DNA of 64,000 bases, taken from NCBI GenBank assembly GCA_002342065.1, contig DDPF01000011.1:62001-126000 (forward strand), written 5' to 3'. The DNA is from Bacteroidetes bacterium UBA2475 (GTDB lineage: Bacteria; Bacteroidota; Bacteroidia; B-17B0; Aurantibacillaceae). The translations under genes were made by a program, and so were the position numbers. Of the stretch, positions 21,887-31,890 are shown in pieces. How positions within the stretch are numbered: the stretch's first letter is position 1; each line of letters begins with the position of its first letter. The notes beneath the pieces are model-generated. The model saw only the letters and a list, made by a program, of their open reading frames with translations, did no database searches and had not been told where the DNA came from.

Positions 21887-24031
21887 ATGACAACTTTTAT
21901 AAGATCACTTAGCGTAGCGCTATTTTTGCTTTTTATTTTTTCGGTTAAATTAAATGCACAAGAAATTCAATGGGCATTCTCTATAAATTACGACAATGAA
22001 ATAACCAATAAAGACCAGTTCAATGCACGTATGGCAACGGGTGCGCCAGATGCGAAAAATTATGGTGAACCCAGTAAACGCTGCGCCACTGCCAATAAAC
22101 AAAAAAGTGCGCAGTTGTGGCTCGATCTTAAAACACCACAGGAAGCCAAACAAATTTTGATCATTGAAAATAATTCTTGCGGTAATATTGTAAAAGTAGA
22201 ATTATTAGATGAAGAAGGAACTGGCACACCTGTGTATGAAAAACCGGCGGATCCGGCAAATACAGGCTATCGTTTATTTGCTATTAATATTCCAGAACGC
22301 ACAAAAAAAATTAAGACCATTAAAATAAAAATAAGTGGTATGGCCGCAAAAGCAGAACCGCAGATAGATGCTGTTGGTGTTTTGGATAGTGATACAAAAT
22401 ATACTTTTGATGAGATCATAAAAAAATACAATACTAATAAACCTGAATTTACAAAAATAGAAGATGCAAGTGCGGCCAATTTTGTTTATGGTTTCGATAA
22501 AAAAAATATTAATGTTTTAAATGTAAAGAAAGACATTAATACATTACTTAAAGGTTTAAGGCCGGGTGAGTCAGGAAATCTTGGCGGAAGAGTAAATTCA
22601 GAATACAACGAGATAGCGCCAATTATTTCACCGGACGAAAAAACACTGTTCTTTATTCGTTCCGATCATCCCTCTAATTATAATCCGGTCAATGGTGAAG
22701 ATATTTGGTTCAGCGAATGGAGCAAAACAGATTCGGCCTGGGGCACCTCACAACACATGGCCACACCTTTTAATAAAGACAATCTAAATAAAGTTGTAGG
22801 CATAACACCCGATGGCAATACCATGCTTGTTAAAGGCGCTTACAAAAACGGCGTAAACCAGGGCTTAGGTTTTTCTTTTACAAAAAGAATAATGGGCGGA
22901 TGGAGTGTTCCTGAAAAAATAAAACTAAAAGGTTATGATGATATGGTAAAAGGACAATATGTAGGATCGTATTACGCCAATGACGGTAAAACACTATTAA
23001 CCAGTTTTTCTGAAACAAAAGAAAGTGAGTTCAACGATATTTACGTAAGTTTTTTTAATGAAAAAGATAATTCATGGAGCAAACCGATGAACCTTGGAAA
23101 AACTTTTAATACCTCTTATAAAGAAGATACGCCTTTCCTGGCCTCTGATGGTGTAACACTATATTTTAGTAGTGATAGACCTGGTGGACTTGGCAAGCGC
23201 GATATCTTTTTTGCAAAACGTTTGGACGATACCTGGTTAAACTGGAGCCCGGCTGTTAATTTAGGTTCAACAATTAATACAGTTGGGGATGATGCTAATT
23301 ACAGCATTGCGGCATCAGGTTATTATGCTTACATGGTGAGCACACGTAACGCCATAGGCGGAAGTGATATTGTTAGAATTAAATTGAAGGACGAAATAAA
23401 ACCTAATCCAGTAGTACTTGTAAGCGGTAAAGTTATTAATGCGAAAACAAAAGAAAATATTGACGCTACTATTCTTTATCAATTTTTACCCGGCGGTGGT
23501 GAGGCCGGTATCGCGAGAAGCAATCCTAACAATGGTGATTACAAAATAGTTTTGCCTTATGGTAAAAATTATTCCTTCAATGCCAACGCACCCGGATTTA
23601 TTGCAGTGTCGGATAATTTAGATCTTTCAAATATTTCGGAGTACAAAGAAATTACTCGCGATCTTTATTTGGTTCCTGTAGAAATTGGAGAAACCATTCG
23701 TTTGAACAATATCTTTTTTGAAATAGCTAAATGGGATCTTCTACCTACTTCTTTTCTTGAGTTAGATAAATTAGTAAAGATACTTTCTGATAATCCTGCA
23801 ATGGAAATTACCATTTCAGGACATACAGATAATGTTGGTAACGATGATGCCAACCAAACTTTATCTGCCAACAGGGCAAAAGCGGTGGTAGATTATCTTA
23901 TTTCAAAAGGCATTGTTGCGGGTAGGTTTCAACAGGCAGGCTATGGTGAGACCAAACCAATTGCCACTAACGATACCGACGAGGGTAAGGCATTGAACCG
24001 CAGGGTTGAATTTACAATTAACAAAAAATAA
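21887..24031 (+). CDS. PD40-repeat OmpA-family envelope protein
   Basis: This 714-residue protein has a signal peptide at 1-24. A discoidin-like N-terminal region (residues 25-165) is followed by WD40-like PD40 beta-propeller repeats (about 240-500; ISPDEKTLFFIRSDHP, LYFSSDRPGGLGKRDIFFAK). Next is a carboxypeptidase-regulatory-like domain (about 508-590) and a C-terminal OmpA domain that binds peptidoglycan (ISGHTDNVGNDDANQTLSAN, NRRVEFTINKK). The layout resembles PorE of the type IX secretion machinery minus its TPRs; a general cell-wall anchor role is the safe reading. Confidence 0.88.
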   Translation: MTTFIRSLSVALFLLFIFSVKLNAQEIQWAFSINYDNEITNKDQFNARMATGAPDAKNYGEPSKRCATANKQKSAQLWLDLKTPQEAKQILIIENNSCGNIVKVELLDEEGTGTPVYEKPADPANTGYRLFAINIPERTKKIKTIKIKISGMAAKAEPQIDAVGVLDSDTKYTFDEIIKKYNTNKPEFTKIEDASAANFVYGFDKKNINVLNVKKDINTLLKGLRPGESGNLGGRVNSEYNEIAPIISPDEKTLFFIRSDHPSNYNPVNGEDIWFSEWSKTDSAWGTSQHMATPFNKDNLNKVVGITPDGNTMLVKGAYKNGVNQGLGFSFTKRIMGGWSVPEKIKLKGYDDMVKGQYVGSYYANDGKTLLTSFSETKESEFNDIYVSFFNEKDNSWSKPMNLGKTFNTSYKEDTPFLASDGVTLYFSSDRPGGLGKRDIFFAKRLDDTWLNWSPAVNLGSTINTVGDDANYSIAASGYYAYMVSTRNAIGGSDIVRIKLKDEIKPNPVVLVSGKVINAKTKENIDATILYQFLPGGGEAGIARSNPNNGDYKIVLPYGKNYSFNANAPGFIAVSDNLDLSNISEYKEITRDLYLVPVEIGETIRLNNIFFEIAKWDLLPTSFLELDKLVKILSDNPAMEITISGHTDNVGNDDANQTLSANRAKAVVDYLISKGIVAGRFQQAGYGETKPIATNDTDEGKALNRRVEFTINKK

Positions 24032-24063
24032 TTGTTGGTAAGTGTGGTTGATCTATTGTGGGG

Positions 24064-24095
24064 GAGCAACTCTTTAATTAGGGTTGCTCTTATTT
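24064..24095 (+). terminator. Terminator
   Basis: GAGCAAC and GTTGCTC pair, followed by TTATTTTTT, after the PD40-OmpA gene. Confidence 0.8.
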
Positions 24096-24142
24096 TTTAC
24101 TTCATACCAAATGTAATTTTATGTGCATATTTGTGGTAGCGC

Positions 24143-25195
24143 ATGCCCATCACAAAATTAAACATACAAGAGTTCCTGCAGCTAACACAAAACCAAATTG
24201 TGTTGGATGTAAGAAGTCCGGGCGAATATGAGCACGCTCACATTCCGGGGGCTGTATCTTTACCTCTTTTTACAAATGAAGAACGCAAAGTTGTTGGCAC
24301 TGCCTACAAACAGGAAAGTAGAGAAAGAGCTATAAAAATTGGTCTCGACTATTTTGGAACTAAAACAGTAAAACTTATTGAAGAAGCTGAAAAACTTGTT
24401 GCCGAAAAAAAAACAAAAGAAATTGGTGTACATTGCTGGCGCGGTGGTATGCGAAGTGCGGCCATCGCCTGGCTGTTAGATCTGTATGGTTTTAAAGTGT
24501 ATTTACTTACCGGTGGTTACAAAGCTTATCGTAACTATGCTATGCAACTATTCACAAAAAATTACGAATTGCGTATTGTTGGTGGTTATACCGGCAGTAA
24601 TAAAACCGGAGTATTACATGAATTAAAGAAGGCTAGCGAAAAAATTATTGATCTTGAAGGTTTAGCTTTGCACAAAGGTTCGGCATTTGGAAATTTAAAT
24701 TTGCACCCACAACCTTCTCAGGAAATGTTCGAGAATTTATTGGCTGCAGAATTAGATAAACACAACACGAATAATGGATCTGCAATTATTTGGTTAGAAG
24801 ACGAAAGTCAGCGAATAGGAAATGTAAATGTACCTCTTCCCTTTTTTATGAGTATGCGCCAATGCCCTGTTATTTTTTTAAACATTCCTTTTGAAGAAAG
24901 GTTAAAACATATTATTGCAGATTACGGAAAGTACAGTAAAGAAAAGATCATTAACGCCATTATCCGTATCAAGAAAAAATTAGGCGGCCTCGAAACAAAA
25001 AATGCAGTTAACTTTATTTTGGAAGACGATATGACAAATTGTTTTTCTGTTCTACTAAAATATTACGATAAACTTTATTTACGGAACACTTATAAAAGAG
25101 AAGAAGCCGAAAAAAAAATAACCCTTCTTGAAATAACTTCGGTTGACGCAAAAATAAATTCAGAAAAAATAATTAAGCATGTCTACAACGGATAA
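24143..25195 (+). CDS. mnmH: tRNA 2-selenouridine synthase
   Basis: This 350-residue enzyme (also called SelU/YbbB) uses selenophosphate to convert 2-thiouridine to 2-selenouridine at the wobble base of Lys, Glu and Gln tRNAs. It has an N-terminal rhodanese domain (LDVRSPGEYEHAHIPGAV) with catalytic Cys98 in HCWRGGMRS. A P-loop-like VGGYTGSNKTG (about 146-156) begins the C-terminal part. The ATG at 24143 gives the standard start. It overlaps selD by 17 nt, so substrate supply and use are coupled. Confidence 0.95.
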   Translation: MPITKLNIQEFLQLTQNQIVLDVRSPGEYEHAHIPGAVSLPLFTNEERKVVGTAYKQESRERAIKIGLDYFGTKTVKLIEEAEKLVAEKKTKEIGVHCWRGGMRSAAIAWLLDLYGFKVYLLTGGYKAYRNYAMQLFTKNYELRIVGGYTGSNKTGVLHELKKASEKIIDLEGLALHKGSAFGNLNLHPQPSQEMFENLLAAELDKHNTNNGSAIIWLEDESQRIGNVNVPLPFFMSMRQCPVIFLNIPFEERLKHIIADYGKYSKEKIINAIIRIKKKLGGLETKNAVNFILEDDMTNCFSVLLKYYDKLYLRNTYKREEAEKKITLLEITSVDAKINSEKIIKHVYNG

Positions 25196-26252
25196 TACGT
25201 TTGCCTTAACACAATACGCGCACGGTGCCGGTTGCGGTTGTAAAATAGCGCCGCAGGTCTTAAAAGAGATCTTGCAAGGCTCTGTTTCACAACCATCAAA
25301 AAATTTATTGGTTGGCAACAGTAGCAATGATGATGCTGCCGTTTATGATCTGGCTAATGGAACTGCATTAATTTCTACTACCGATTTTTTTATGCCAATA
25401 GTAGATGATGCTTTTGATTTTGGAAGAATAGCTGCTGCAAATGCAATTAGCGATGTGTATGCGATGGGTGGCAAACCAATTTTGGCACTGGCAATTTTAG
25501 GGTGGCCCATTCAAAAAATCCCAACATCTGTTGCGCAAAAAGTAATTGAAGGCGCAAGAACTGTTTGTGCACAGGCAGGCATTGCGCTCGCGGGCGGACA
25601 CAGCATTGACACATTAGAACCCATGTTTGGTTTATCAGTTAATGGATTGATCGACATAAAGGATCTCAAAAAAAATGATACCGCGCAGGAAGGCGATCTT
25701 CTTTTTTTAACCAAAGCAATTGGTGTTGGCGTTCTATCAACCGCACAAAAAAGAGGTTTACTAAAAGAAGAAGACAGAATTATTTTAATAGATCAGTTAA
25801 CACAATTAAATACGGTTGGCGAAAAATTAGGAAAGGTAACCGGCGTAACAGCCATGACAGATGTTACTGGTTTTGGTCTTTTAGGTCATTTAATAGAGAT
25901 GGCCAAAGGCAGTAATTTATCTGCTGTTATTGATTATTCTGCAGTGCCAAAAATTGCATCCGTTTCTTTTTATTTGAAACAAAATACTATTCCTGATGCA
26001 ACTTTCAGGAACTGGAATGCTTATAGTGCGGATACGGAAATAAAAGCAGCCGTAGATGTAATGGAAGCATTTAATTTATTGCCCGATCCGCAAACGAACG
26101 GCGGTCTTTTATTTTCTGTAAAGCCCTCTGCTGTTGATGAGATAAAAGAGTTGTTAAAAAATAATGGTCTCGGAAATTTTATCGCTCCAATAGGCAAAAT
26201 GATAAAAAAAGAAGAAAAAGTAATAAGAATTGAGAAATCCTTATCTTCGTAG
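25179..26252 (+). CDS. selD: Selenide, water dikinase
   Basis: This 357-residue enzyme makes selenophosphate from selenide and ATP. The active-site segment GAGCGCK gives Cys19 and Lys22, matching the catalytic Cys17/Lys20 of E. coli. This is the Cys form, not the Sec form. Other family blocks are present (DDAAVYDL, TTDFFMPIVDD, AGGHSI, TDVTGFGLLGH). Only mnmH lies beside it; no selA, selB or selC is in the window. Confidence 0.96.
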   Translation: MSTTDNTFALTQYAHGAGCGCKIAPQVLKEILQGSVSQPSKNLLVGNSSNDDAAVYDLANGTALISTTDFFMPIVDDAFDFGRIAAANAISDVYAMGGKPILALAILGWPIQKIPTSVAQKVIEGARTVCAQAGIALAGGHSIDTLEPMFGLSVNGLIDIKDLKKNDTAQEGDLLFLTKAIGVGVLSTAQKRGLLKEEDRIILIDQLTQLNTVGEKLGKVTGVTAMTDVTGFGLLGHLIEMAKGSNLSAVIDYSAVPKIASVSFYLKQNTIPDATFRNWNAYSADTEIKAAVDVMEAFNLLPDPQTNGGLLFSVKPSAVDEIKELLKNNGLGNFIAPIGKMIKKEEKVIRIEKSLSS

Positions 26253-26253
26253 T

Positions 26254-27132
26254 ATGACAATTGCAGTTTACGCTCGTTCAACAAAAGATAATCATTCGGC
26301 TTATATTGAACAAATTTATACCATGCTCAAAACCGAGAAGGTAAATTTGATCATCTATGAACCTTATTACAAATTCCTAAAAGAAAATTATAATTTCGAT
26401 CTTCCAATAGATACTTTTTCGAATTCAGAGGAGTTGATCTCAAAAGGATCATACTTAATTTGTTTAGGAGGCGACGGTACCATGCTTGAAACAGTTGCTT
26501 TTGTAAAAAATTCAGGCATCCCTGTTCTTGGCGTAAACACAGGGCGTTTAGGTTTTTTGGCTTCTGTGAATAAAGATGATCTTACCAAAGCACTACTGCA
26601 ATTATTAAAAGAACAATTTACTTTAGATAAACGCGAATTGATAGAAATAAGCGGATGCGCGAATTGTTTTGAAGATGTAAATTATGCTTTAAATGAATTT
26701 ACTATTCATAAAAAAGATAGTAGTGCCATGATAAATATTGATACCTACATTGATGGCGTTTTTCTGAATTCGTATTTTGCAGACGGTCTAATTGTTGCTA
26801 CACCCACAGGTTCTACGGCCTATTCATTAAGTTGCGGAGGACCAATTATGATGCCTGATTCTGATAACTTTATTATCACACCTATTGCACCACATAACTT
26901 AACCGTAAGACCAATTGTTGTTTCAAACAACAAAAAAATTAGTTTTAAAGTAAGTGGCCGAAGCGATAGTTTTAATATAGCACTCGATTCTCGCAGCGCA
27001 CAAATACCTTCCAACTCTGAAATAATTATTAAAAAAGCCAATTTCAGGATCAACTTAATTAACCTCGAAGGCCAACATTTCTTTACCACGCTTCGCAATA
27101 AAATGATGTGGGGGCTTGATAGGCGGCAATAA
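26254..27132 (+). CDS. nadK: NAD kinase
   Basis: This 292-residue enzyme phosphorylates NAD to NADP. The family motifs are GGDGT (72-76), a GVNTGRLGFLA stretch and PTGSTAYSLSCGGPIM. The ATG at 26254 lies 1 nt after the selD stop, so the gene is part of the mnmH-selD transcription unit. An in-frame start at 26230 within selD would add only a short non-conserved tail. Confidence 0.96.
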   Translation: MTIAVYARSTKDNHSAYIEQIYTMLKTEKVNLIIYEPYYKFLKENYNFDLPIDTFSNSEELISKGSYLICLGGDGTMLETVAFVKNSGIPVLGVNTGRLGFLASVNKDDLTKALLQLLKEQFTLDKRELIEISGCANCFEDVNYALNEFTIHKKDSSAMINIDTYIDGVFLNSYFADGLIVATPTGSTAYSLSCGGPIMMPDSDNFIITPIAPHNLTVRPIVVSNNKKISFKVSGRSDSFNIALDSRSAQIPSNSEIIIKKANFRINLINLEGQHFFTTLRNKMMWGLDRRQ

Positions 27133-27180
27133 GCGTATCTAAACGGTTTAGTTGTTTTTTTGATTTTATTTTTTTAGATT

Positions 27181-27201
27181 TGGGTATATATATAATACCC
27201 A
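27181..27201 (+). promoter_or_regulatory. Inverted repeat abutting the metalloprotease start
   Basis: TGGGTAT and ATACCCA flank a 7-nt AT spacer, and the last base is the A of the start codon. Its half-sites are those of the palindrome at 20700-20721 in reversed order. Confidence 0.35.
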
Positions 27202-29504
27202 TGAAAAAATCTACATTTTTATTATCCCTAAGTATATTACTGTGTCTTGGCATAAATGCCCAAAGTAATAATGATAAATTCTGGTCGCCTATAAGCGAAT
27301 CGGCAATTAAACAATCAGGAAAAAGACAGATAGTGCCAAATAAATACCTGGCTTTTCAATTAAATGGTAACGACCTTAAAACACAATTGCTTTCGGCACC
27401 TCACGAAAAAGATGTTAGAATAAACCAAAGCACGTGTATAATTACTTTACCATTACCAAATGGAACTATTCAACAATTTAGAGTTGTTGAAAGTCCTATT
27501 ATGGAACCGGGCTTAGCTGCTCAATTTCCTGACATTAAAACATACAGCATAAAAGGTATCGATGATGTTTACGCAAACGGAAAATTAGACTGGACTCCTG
27601 AGTTCGGTTTTCACGGAATGGTTCGTTCTATAAATGGTGATTATTTTATTGATCCATACTGTTTACAGAATTTAAAAGATTACATTACTTATTACACTGC
27701 AGATTTTGTAAAAGATCCATCTCAAAAACTTCCTGAAGTTGGTGTTATTACTGATCCTGAAAAAACACAATCATCAAATTCACCTAAAAAAAAAGGCGAA
27801 AACGAAGCGGCGGTAAGTAGTATGCCTCCGCCTGCATTATGTGTAGGTGCACAATTAAGAACTTACCGTTTAGCGGTGGCCTGTACAGGCGAATATGCAG
27901 TAGCAGCGACAGGCTCTACAACACCAACAGTTGCACAAACTTTAGCAAAAATTGTTACCAGCGTAAACCGTGTAGATGGTGTTTACGAAACAGAAGTAGC
28001 TGTAAGATTAGTTTTAGTGGCTACAGAAACTTTAGTTGTATTTACTAATGCGGCTAGCGATCCTTTTAACGGAAATAATAATGCCGGTACTTTAATTGGC
28101 GAAAGTCAAACTGTAATAACAGCTAATATTGGCTCTGCTAATTATGATGTTGGTCACACATTTAGCACAGGCGGTGGTGGTTTAGCAAACTTAGGTTGTG
28201 TGTGCAGCGCTTCTAATAAAGCTCGTGGTATCACCGGAAGTCCAAGTCCGGTTGGTGATCCGTATGATATTGATTATGTAGCTCACGAAGTGGGGCACCA
28301 ATTTGCAGGAAATCACACATTTAATTCTAACGGGGGTTCTTGTAACGGAAACAGAAATGCTTCAACAGCTGTTGAACCCGGAAGTGGTATTACGATTATG
28401 GCTTATGCAGGCATCTGTGGGTCGCAAGATCTTGCGCCAAATAGCATTGCTTATTTTCATGCCATTAGCTATGACGAAATTGTGAATTTTACAAATGGTG
28501 GAAGCGGTAACATTTGTCCTGTTACGACTACAACAGGTAATCAACCTCCGGTAGTTACAGGTTCAGGTAATTATGTTGTGCCAAAATCTACGCCGTTCAT
28601 TTTAACAGGAAGCGCTTTAGATCCTGATGGTGATGCTTTAACTTATTCGTGGGAAGAAACAAATCTTGGTGTTGCAGGCAACTGGAATTCGGGTAACAAG
28701 AATTTTTTTATGTCTTATACTCCTACGCCTACTCCATCACGTTTGTTCCCTAAACAAAGCGTTGTATTAAGTGGAAATTACACAGGCACAAAAGGAGAAT
28801 ATGTTCCTGCAACTCAACAAACTTTACAATTTAGGTTAACTGCCCGCGATAATAAAATGGGCGGCGGTGGCGTTTGTTATGCTATAAATAATGTAACCGT
28901 TTCGGGTACAGCAGGTCCATTATCTGTAACTTATCCTGATGCTACTGCGATCGTATGGGGTGTTGGCACGCCACAAACAATTACATGGGCTGTAAATGGT
29001 ACAAATGCAGCGCCTGTATCCTGCGATTCGGTTAGAGTATTGATCTCTTATAATGGTGGCACAACTTATAGTACATTGCTAGGTTCAACACCAAATGACG
29101 GTACCGAATTAATAACAGCACCTACATTAACTGCTACTATTGCTACTTGTAGAATTAAAGTTGAATCGAAAGGAAATATCTTTTATGATGTAAGCAATAA
29201 TAATTTCACTATTTCAATTAATGTTGGTTTAAATCCATTCTCAAAAAACAATCCTATTGGTTTGGCTGTGTGGCCAAACCCATTTAATAACGAGGTAAAC
29301 TTTGCTGTAGGAAATTTACAATCAGAAAGCGTAACAGAAGTTAAGGTAATCGATATTTTAGGAAAAGTAGTTGTGCAAAAAAAATATAACAATAAAACAG
29401 AACTTAACGAAACACTTGACCTTTCAACTGTAAGCACAGGCGTTTATTTTATTAATGTGACTAACAATAACAGAAGTTCTTATTACAGAGTTGTAAAAAA
29501 TTAA
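27201..29504 (+). CDS. Reprolysin-like zinc metalloprotease with T9SS sorting domain
   Basis: This ~767-residue secreted protease has a signal peptide at 1-20 (ending GINAQ) and a propeptide-like region to about 215. The catalytic domain carries the extended zinc motif HEVGHQFAGNH (His362 to His372), followed by a Met-turn candidate (TIMAYAGICG). Ig/PKD-like domains come next (PPVVTGSGNYVVPKST onward). A type-A T9SS sorting domain ends it (VWPNPFNNEVNF). The ATG at 27201 starts the signal peptide. Confidence 0.93.
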   Translation: MKKSTFLLSLSILLCLGINAQSNNDKFWSPISESAIKQSGKRQIVPNKYLAFQLNGNDLKTQLLSAPHEKDVRINQSTCIITLPLPNGTIQQFRVVESPIMEPGLAAQFPDIKTYSIKGIDDVYANGKLDWTPEFGFHGMVRSINGDYFIDPYCLQNLKDYITYYTADFVKDPSQKLPEVGVITDPEKTQSSNSPKKKGENEAAVSSMPPPALCVGAQLRTYRLAVACTGEYAVAATGSTTPTVAQTLAKIVTSVNRVDGVYETEVAVRLVLVATETLVVFTNAASDPFNGNNNAGTLIGESQTVITANIGSANYDVGHTFSTGGGGLANLGCVCSASNKARGITGSPSPVGDPYDIDYVAHEVGHQFAGNHTFNSNGGSCNGNRNASTAVEPGSGITIMAYAGICGSQDLAPNSIAYFHAISYDEIVNFTNGGSGNICPVTTTTGNQPPVVTGSGNYVVPKSTPFILTGSALDPDGDALTYSWEETNLGVAGNWNSGNKNFFMSYTPTPTPSRLFPKQSVVLSGNYTGTKGEYVPATQQTLQFRLTARDNKMGGGGVCYAINNVTVSGTAGPLSVTYPDATAIVWGVGTPQTITWAVNGTNAAPVSCDSVRVLISYNGGTTYSTLLGSTPNDGTELITAPTLTATIATCRIKVESKGNIFYDVSNNNFTISINVGLNPFSKNNPIGLAVWPNPFNNEVNFAVGNLQSESVTEVKVIDILGKVVVQKKYNNKTELNETLDLSTVSTGVYFINVTNNNRSSYYRVVKN

Positions 29505-29530
29505 TTTTATTATCTCTTAAGCTATTAAAA

Positions 29531-29560
29531 AGCCACTTAAATTATTTAAGTGGCTTTTTT
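29531..29560 (+). terminator. Terminator
   Basis: AGCCACTTAA pairs with TTAAGTGGCT and is followed by T5, after the metalloprotease gene. Confidence 0.85.
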
Positions 29561-29582
29561 TGCTTTCGAGCATTATATACAT

Positions 29583-30791
29583 ATGAAGTTTATATTTATT
29601 TTCTTCCCTTTCTTGCTCCTTTCTCAGCAACCTAAAAAACCAGATACGGTTTTTTGCGATTGCGAAAAAGCCAGAACTGTTCAATTAAAAGGAAATGTAA
29701 AAATTGGTCCAACCATTACTCCTCCAAATAGCGGCGCGGTTAATGAAATAAGTGAGCTAAAACAGAAGACAAAATTTGCGTTTGAAAAGGAACATAATTC
29801 TGCCTGGTATAAACTTGTTGTGAGCACGGATGGATTTTTAGTTTTTGATATTATTCCAACAAAAGTAGAAGATGATTATGACTTTATGTTGTTCAAAGGC
29901 GTTGCGAAAGGTTTTTGCGATAGTCTACAAAAATTCCGAATAAAGCCGATACGTGCCTGCATCTCGCGCGACAAAGAAGAAATTAAAGGGCTTACCGGCT
30001 TAAGTTATAAAGGAAAAAGAGAATTAGTAAAAGAAGGATTAGGTGATGCTTACGCGGTTCCGATCGAAGTAAAAAGTGGGGAGGTATATTATCTTGTATT
30101 GGACAATGTTTATAAAAATGGTGCCGGGCATACTATTAGCTTTAGTTTTGAAGAAGTTGTAACTATAAAAGGTAAAGCCGAGGATGAAAATAAAATACCC
30201 GTAAAAGCAGAAATTACGATAACAGGTCCTGCCGGTGATACATTAAAAAAAATAATCGCCGATAAAAATGGTAACTATGATTTTGAAGTTGCGTTAAAGC
30301 GAAGTCTTAAATATTCTATCAATTTTTACAACGATAGCAATTTTATTGCTTCGAAACAAATTACCACAAAAACAAATAAAGACACGCTTAAAAATATAAC
30401 AACGGTATTAGCCACTCTTAAAAAAGGAACTAAATATATTGTGCAAAATATTAATTTTTATCCGGGCCAAACCACTGTATTGCCGGGTGCTTATCCTTCA
30501 TTAAAAAATCTTGTAAAACTCATGCGAAAGAACGAGCGCCTTAAAATACTTGTTGTTGGCCATGTGAATGGTTGTACAGAAAGTCCCTATGTACTTGACA
30601 AACTTTCTAAAGGCCGTGCAATTACTATTAAAAAATTTCTCGAAGCAAATTCAATTGATAATGGAAGAATTAAAACAGATGGAAAAGGCTGTTTGGAAAT
30701 GCTTTATCCCTTTCGTTTATATGACGACGAAATTCCTGAATGGCAACAGGTACTTAACAGAAGAGTCGAAATTTTTATTACAGAAATGTAA
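29583..30791 (+). CDS. OmpA-family protein
   Basis: This ~402-residue envelope protein has a short signal peptide (MKFIFIFFPFLLLSQ). A beta-rich N-terminal domain (about 20-190) and a carboxypeptidase-regulatory-like domain (VTIKGKAEDENKIPVKAEI) follow. A C-terminal OmpA-like domain is last (ILVVGHVNGCTES, GRAITIKKFLE, NRRVEIFI). The peptidoglycan-binding loop has Asn/Cys where most OmpA domains have Asp, so binding may be altered. Confidence 0.82.
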   Translation: MKFIFIFFPFLLLSQQPKKPDTVFCDCEKARTVQLKGNVKIGPTITPPNSGAVNEISELKQKTKFAFEKEHNSAWYKLVVSTDGFLVFDIIPTKVEDDYDFMLFKGVAKGFCDSLQKFRIKPIRACISRDKEEIKGLTGLSYKGKRELVKEGLGDAYAVPIEVKSGEVYYLVLDNVYKNGAGHTISFSFEEVVTIKGKAEDENKIPVKAEITITGPAGDTLKKIIADKNGNYDFEVALKRSLKYSINFYNDSNFIASKQITTKTNKDTLKNITTVLATLKKGTKYIVQNINFYPGQTTVLPGAYPSLKNLVKLMRKNERLKILVVGHVNGCTESPYVLDKLSKGRAITIKKFLEANSIDNGRIKTDGKGCLEMLYPFRLYDDEIPEWQQVLNRRVEIFITEM

Positions 30792-30794
30792 AGA

Positions 30795-31514
30795 TCAATA
30801 CTGAGTTTTCATCTCAACATATTTTAAAAATTCCTGCTTAGTGGTTTCGTTTGCAAATTTTCCTCCATAAAAAGAAGTTACAGTGGCAGAATTTGCGTCC
30901 TCAACACCTCTTGAAGAAACGCACAAATGTTTAGCGTCAATTAAAATAGCCACGTCTTCTGTTTTTAAAACAGTTTGTAATTCTTTCGCTATTTGAATGG
31001 TTAAACGCTCTTGTACTTGCGGACGTTTAGCAAAATACTGTACAATGCGGTTTAATTTTGAAAGGCCAATTACTTTTCCATTTGAAATATAAGCTACATG
31101 CGCTTTTCCAAAAATAGGCACAAAGTGATGCTCGCAATTACTGTAGAAGGTGATATCTTTTTCCACCAGCATCTGATTGTATTGGTATTTATTATCAAAT
31201 AATTTCGCAATTGGTTTATTAGCAGGATCTAATCCACTAAAAATTTCATTCACATACATTTTCGCAACGCGGTTCGGAGTTCCTTTTAAACTATCGTCAG
31301 TAAGGTCTAAGCCAAGTGTTTCCATAATTTCTTTAAAATGGAACTCTATCTTTTTTATTTTTTCGTCGTTACTCATATCAAAGGCATTTTTTTTCATAGG
31401 CGTTTCAATACTGGTTCCAATATGTTCGTTCCCGATCTCATCGGCATTTAATTCACTTAACAACGCTGTATCTTCTTTACGCAGGGTATTCAACATAATT
31501 TCTTTCTGTTTCAT
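30795..31514 (-). CDS. folE: GTP cyclohydrolase I
   Basis: This 239-residue enzyme converts GTP to 7,8-dihydroneopterin triphosphate, the entry to folate and biopterins. Zinc and active-site motifs are present: FYSNCEHHFVP, GLSKLNRIVQYFAKRPQVQERLT and KHLCVSSRGVED. The reading frame overlaps the upstream PTPS-like gene by 38 nt if the first ATG (31514) is used, or 20 nt with the ATG at 31496. The ~45 N-terminal residues are poorly conserved. Confidence 0.95.
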   Translation of the reverse strand: MKQKEIMLNTLRKEDTALLSELNADEIGNEHIGTSIETPMKKNAFDMSNDEKIKKIEFHFKEIMETLGLDLTDDSLKGTPNRVAKMYVNEIFSGLDPANKPIAKLFDNKYQYNQMLVEKDITFYSNCEHHFVPIFGKAHVAYISNGKVIGLSKLNRIVQYFAKRPQVQERLTIQIAKELQTVLKTEDVAILIDAKHLCVSSRGVEDANSATVTSFYGGKFANETTKQEFLKYVEMKTQY

Positions 31515-31890
31515 ATAACACTATTTTTAATTCGTATTTTTTTTCGATATGGGGCCGTAAAATATTGTAAACAACTATTGCAATATTTTCTGCCGTTGGA
31601 TTTAGATCTTTAAATTCTTTAGTATCTAAATTTAAATTCTTGTGATCAAATTTTTCTATAACATGTTTATTAACCAGATCGCCTAAAACTTTCAGATCAA
31701 TTACAAACCCTGTTTTTGGATCAACCACTCCAATTACTTTTACAATTAACTCGTAATTATGTCCGTGATAATTGGCATAATTACATTTACCAAAAAGCAA
31801 AGCGTTTTCAGCATCGCTTAATGCAGGATTGTGAAGCCTGTGCGCTGCATTAAAATGTTCTTTTCTATAAACAGCAATTTTCTGCTCCAT
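31477..31890 (-). CDS. 6-pyruvoyl-tetrahydropterin synthase / QueD family protein, copy 1
   Basis: This 137-residue protein acts on dihydroneopterin triphosphate. Zinc His residues lie in HFNAAHRL and HGHNYEL, and a catalytic Cys precedes HGH by five residues (GKCNYANYHGHNY). The C-x5-HGH spacing is that of 6-pyruvoyl-tetrahydropterin synthase, while QueD typically has C-x3-HGH. A biopterin-type role is therefore favoured. It overlaps folE, which makes its substrate. Confidence 0.9.
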   Translation of the reverse strand: MEQKIAVYRKEHFNAAHRLHNPALSDAENALLFGKCNYANYHGHNYELIVKVIGVVDPKTGFVIDLKVLGDLVNKHVIEKFDHKNLNLDTKEFKDLNPTAENIAIVVYNILRPHIEKKYELKIVLYETERNYVEYPA

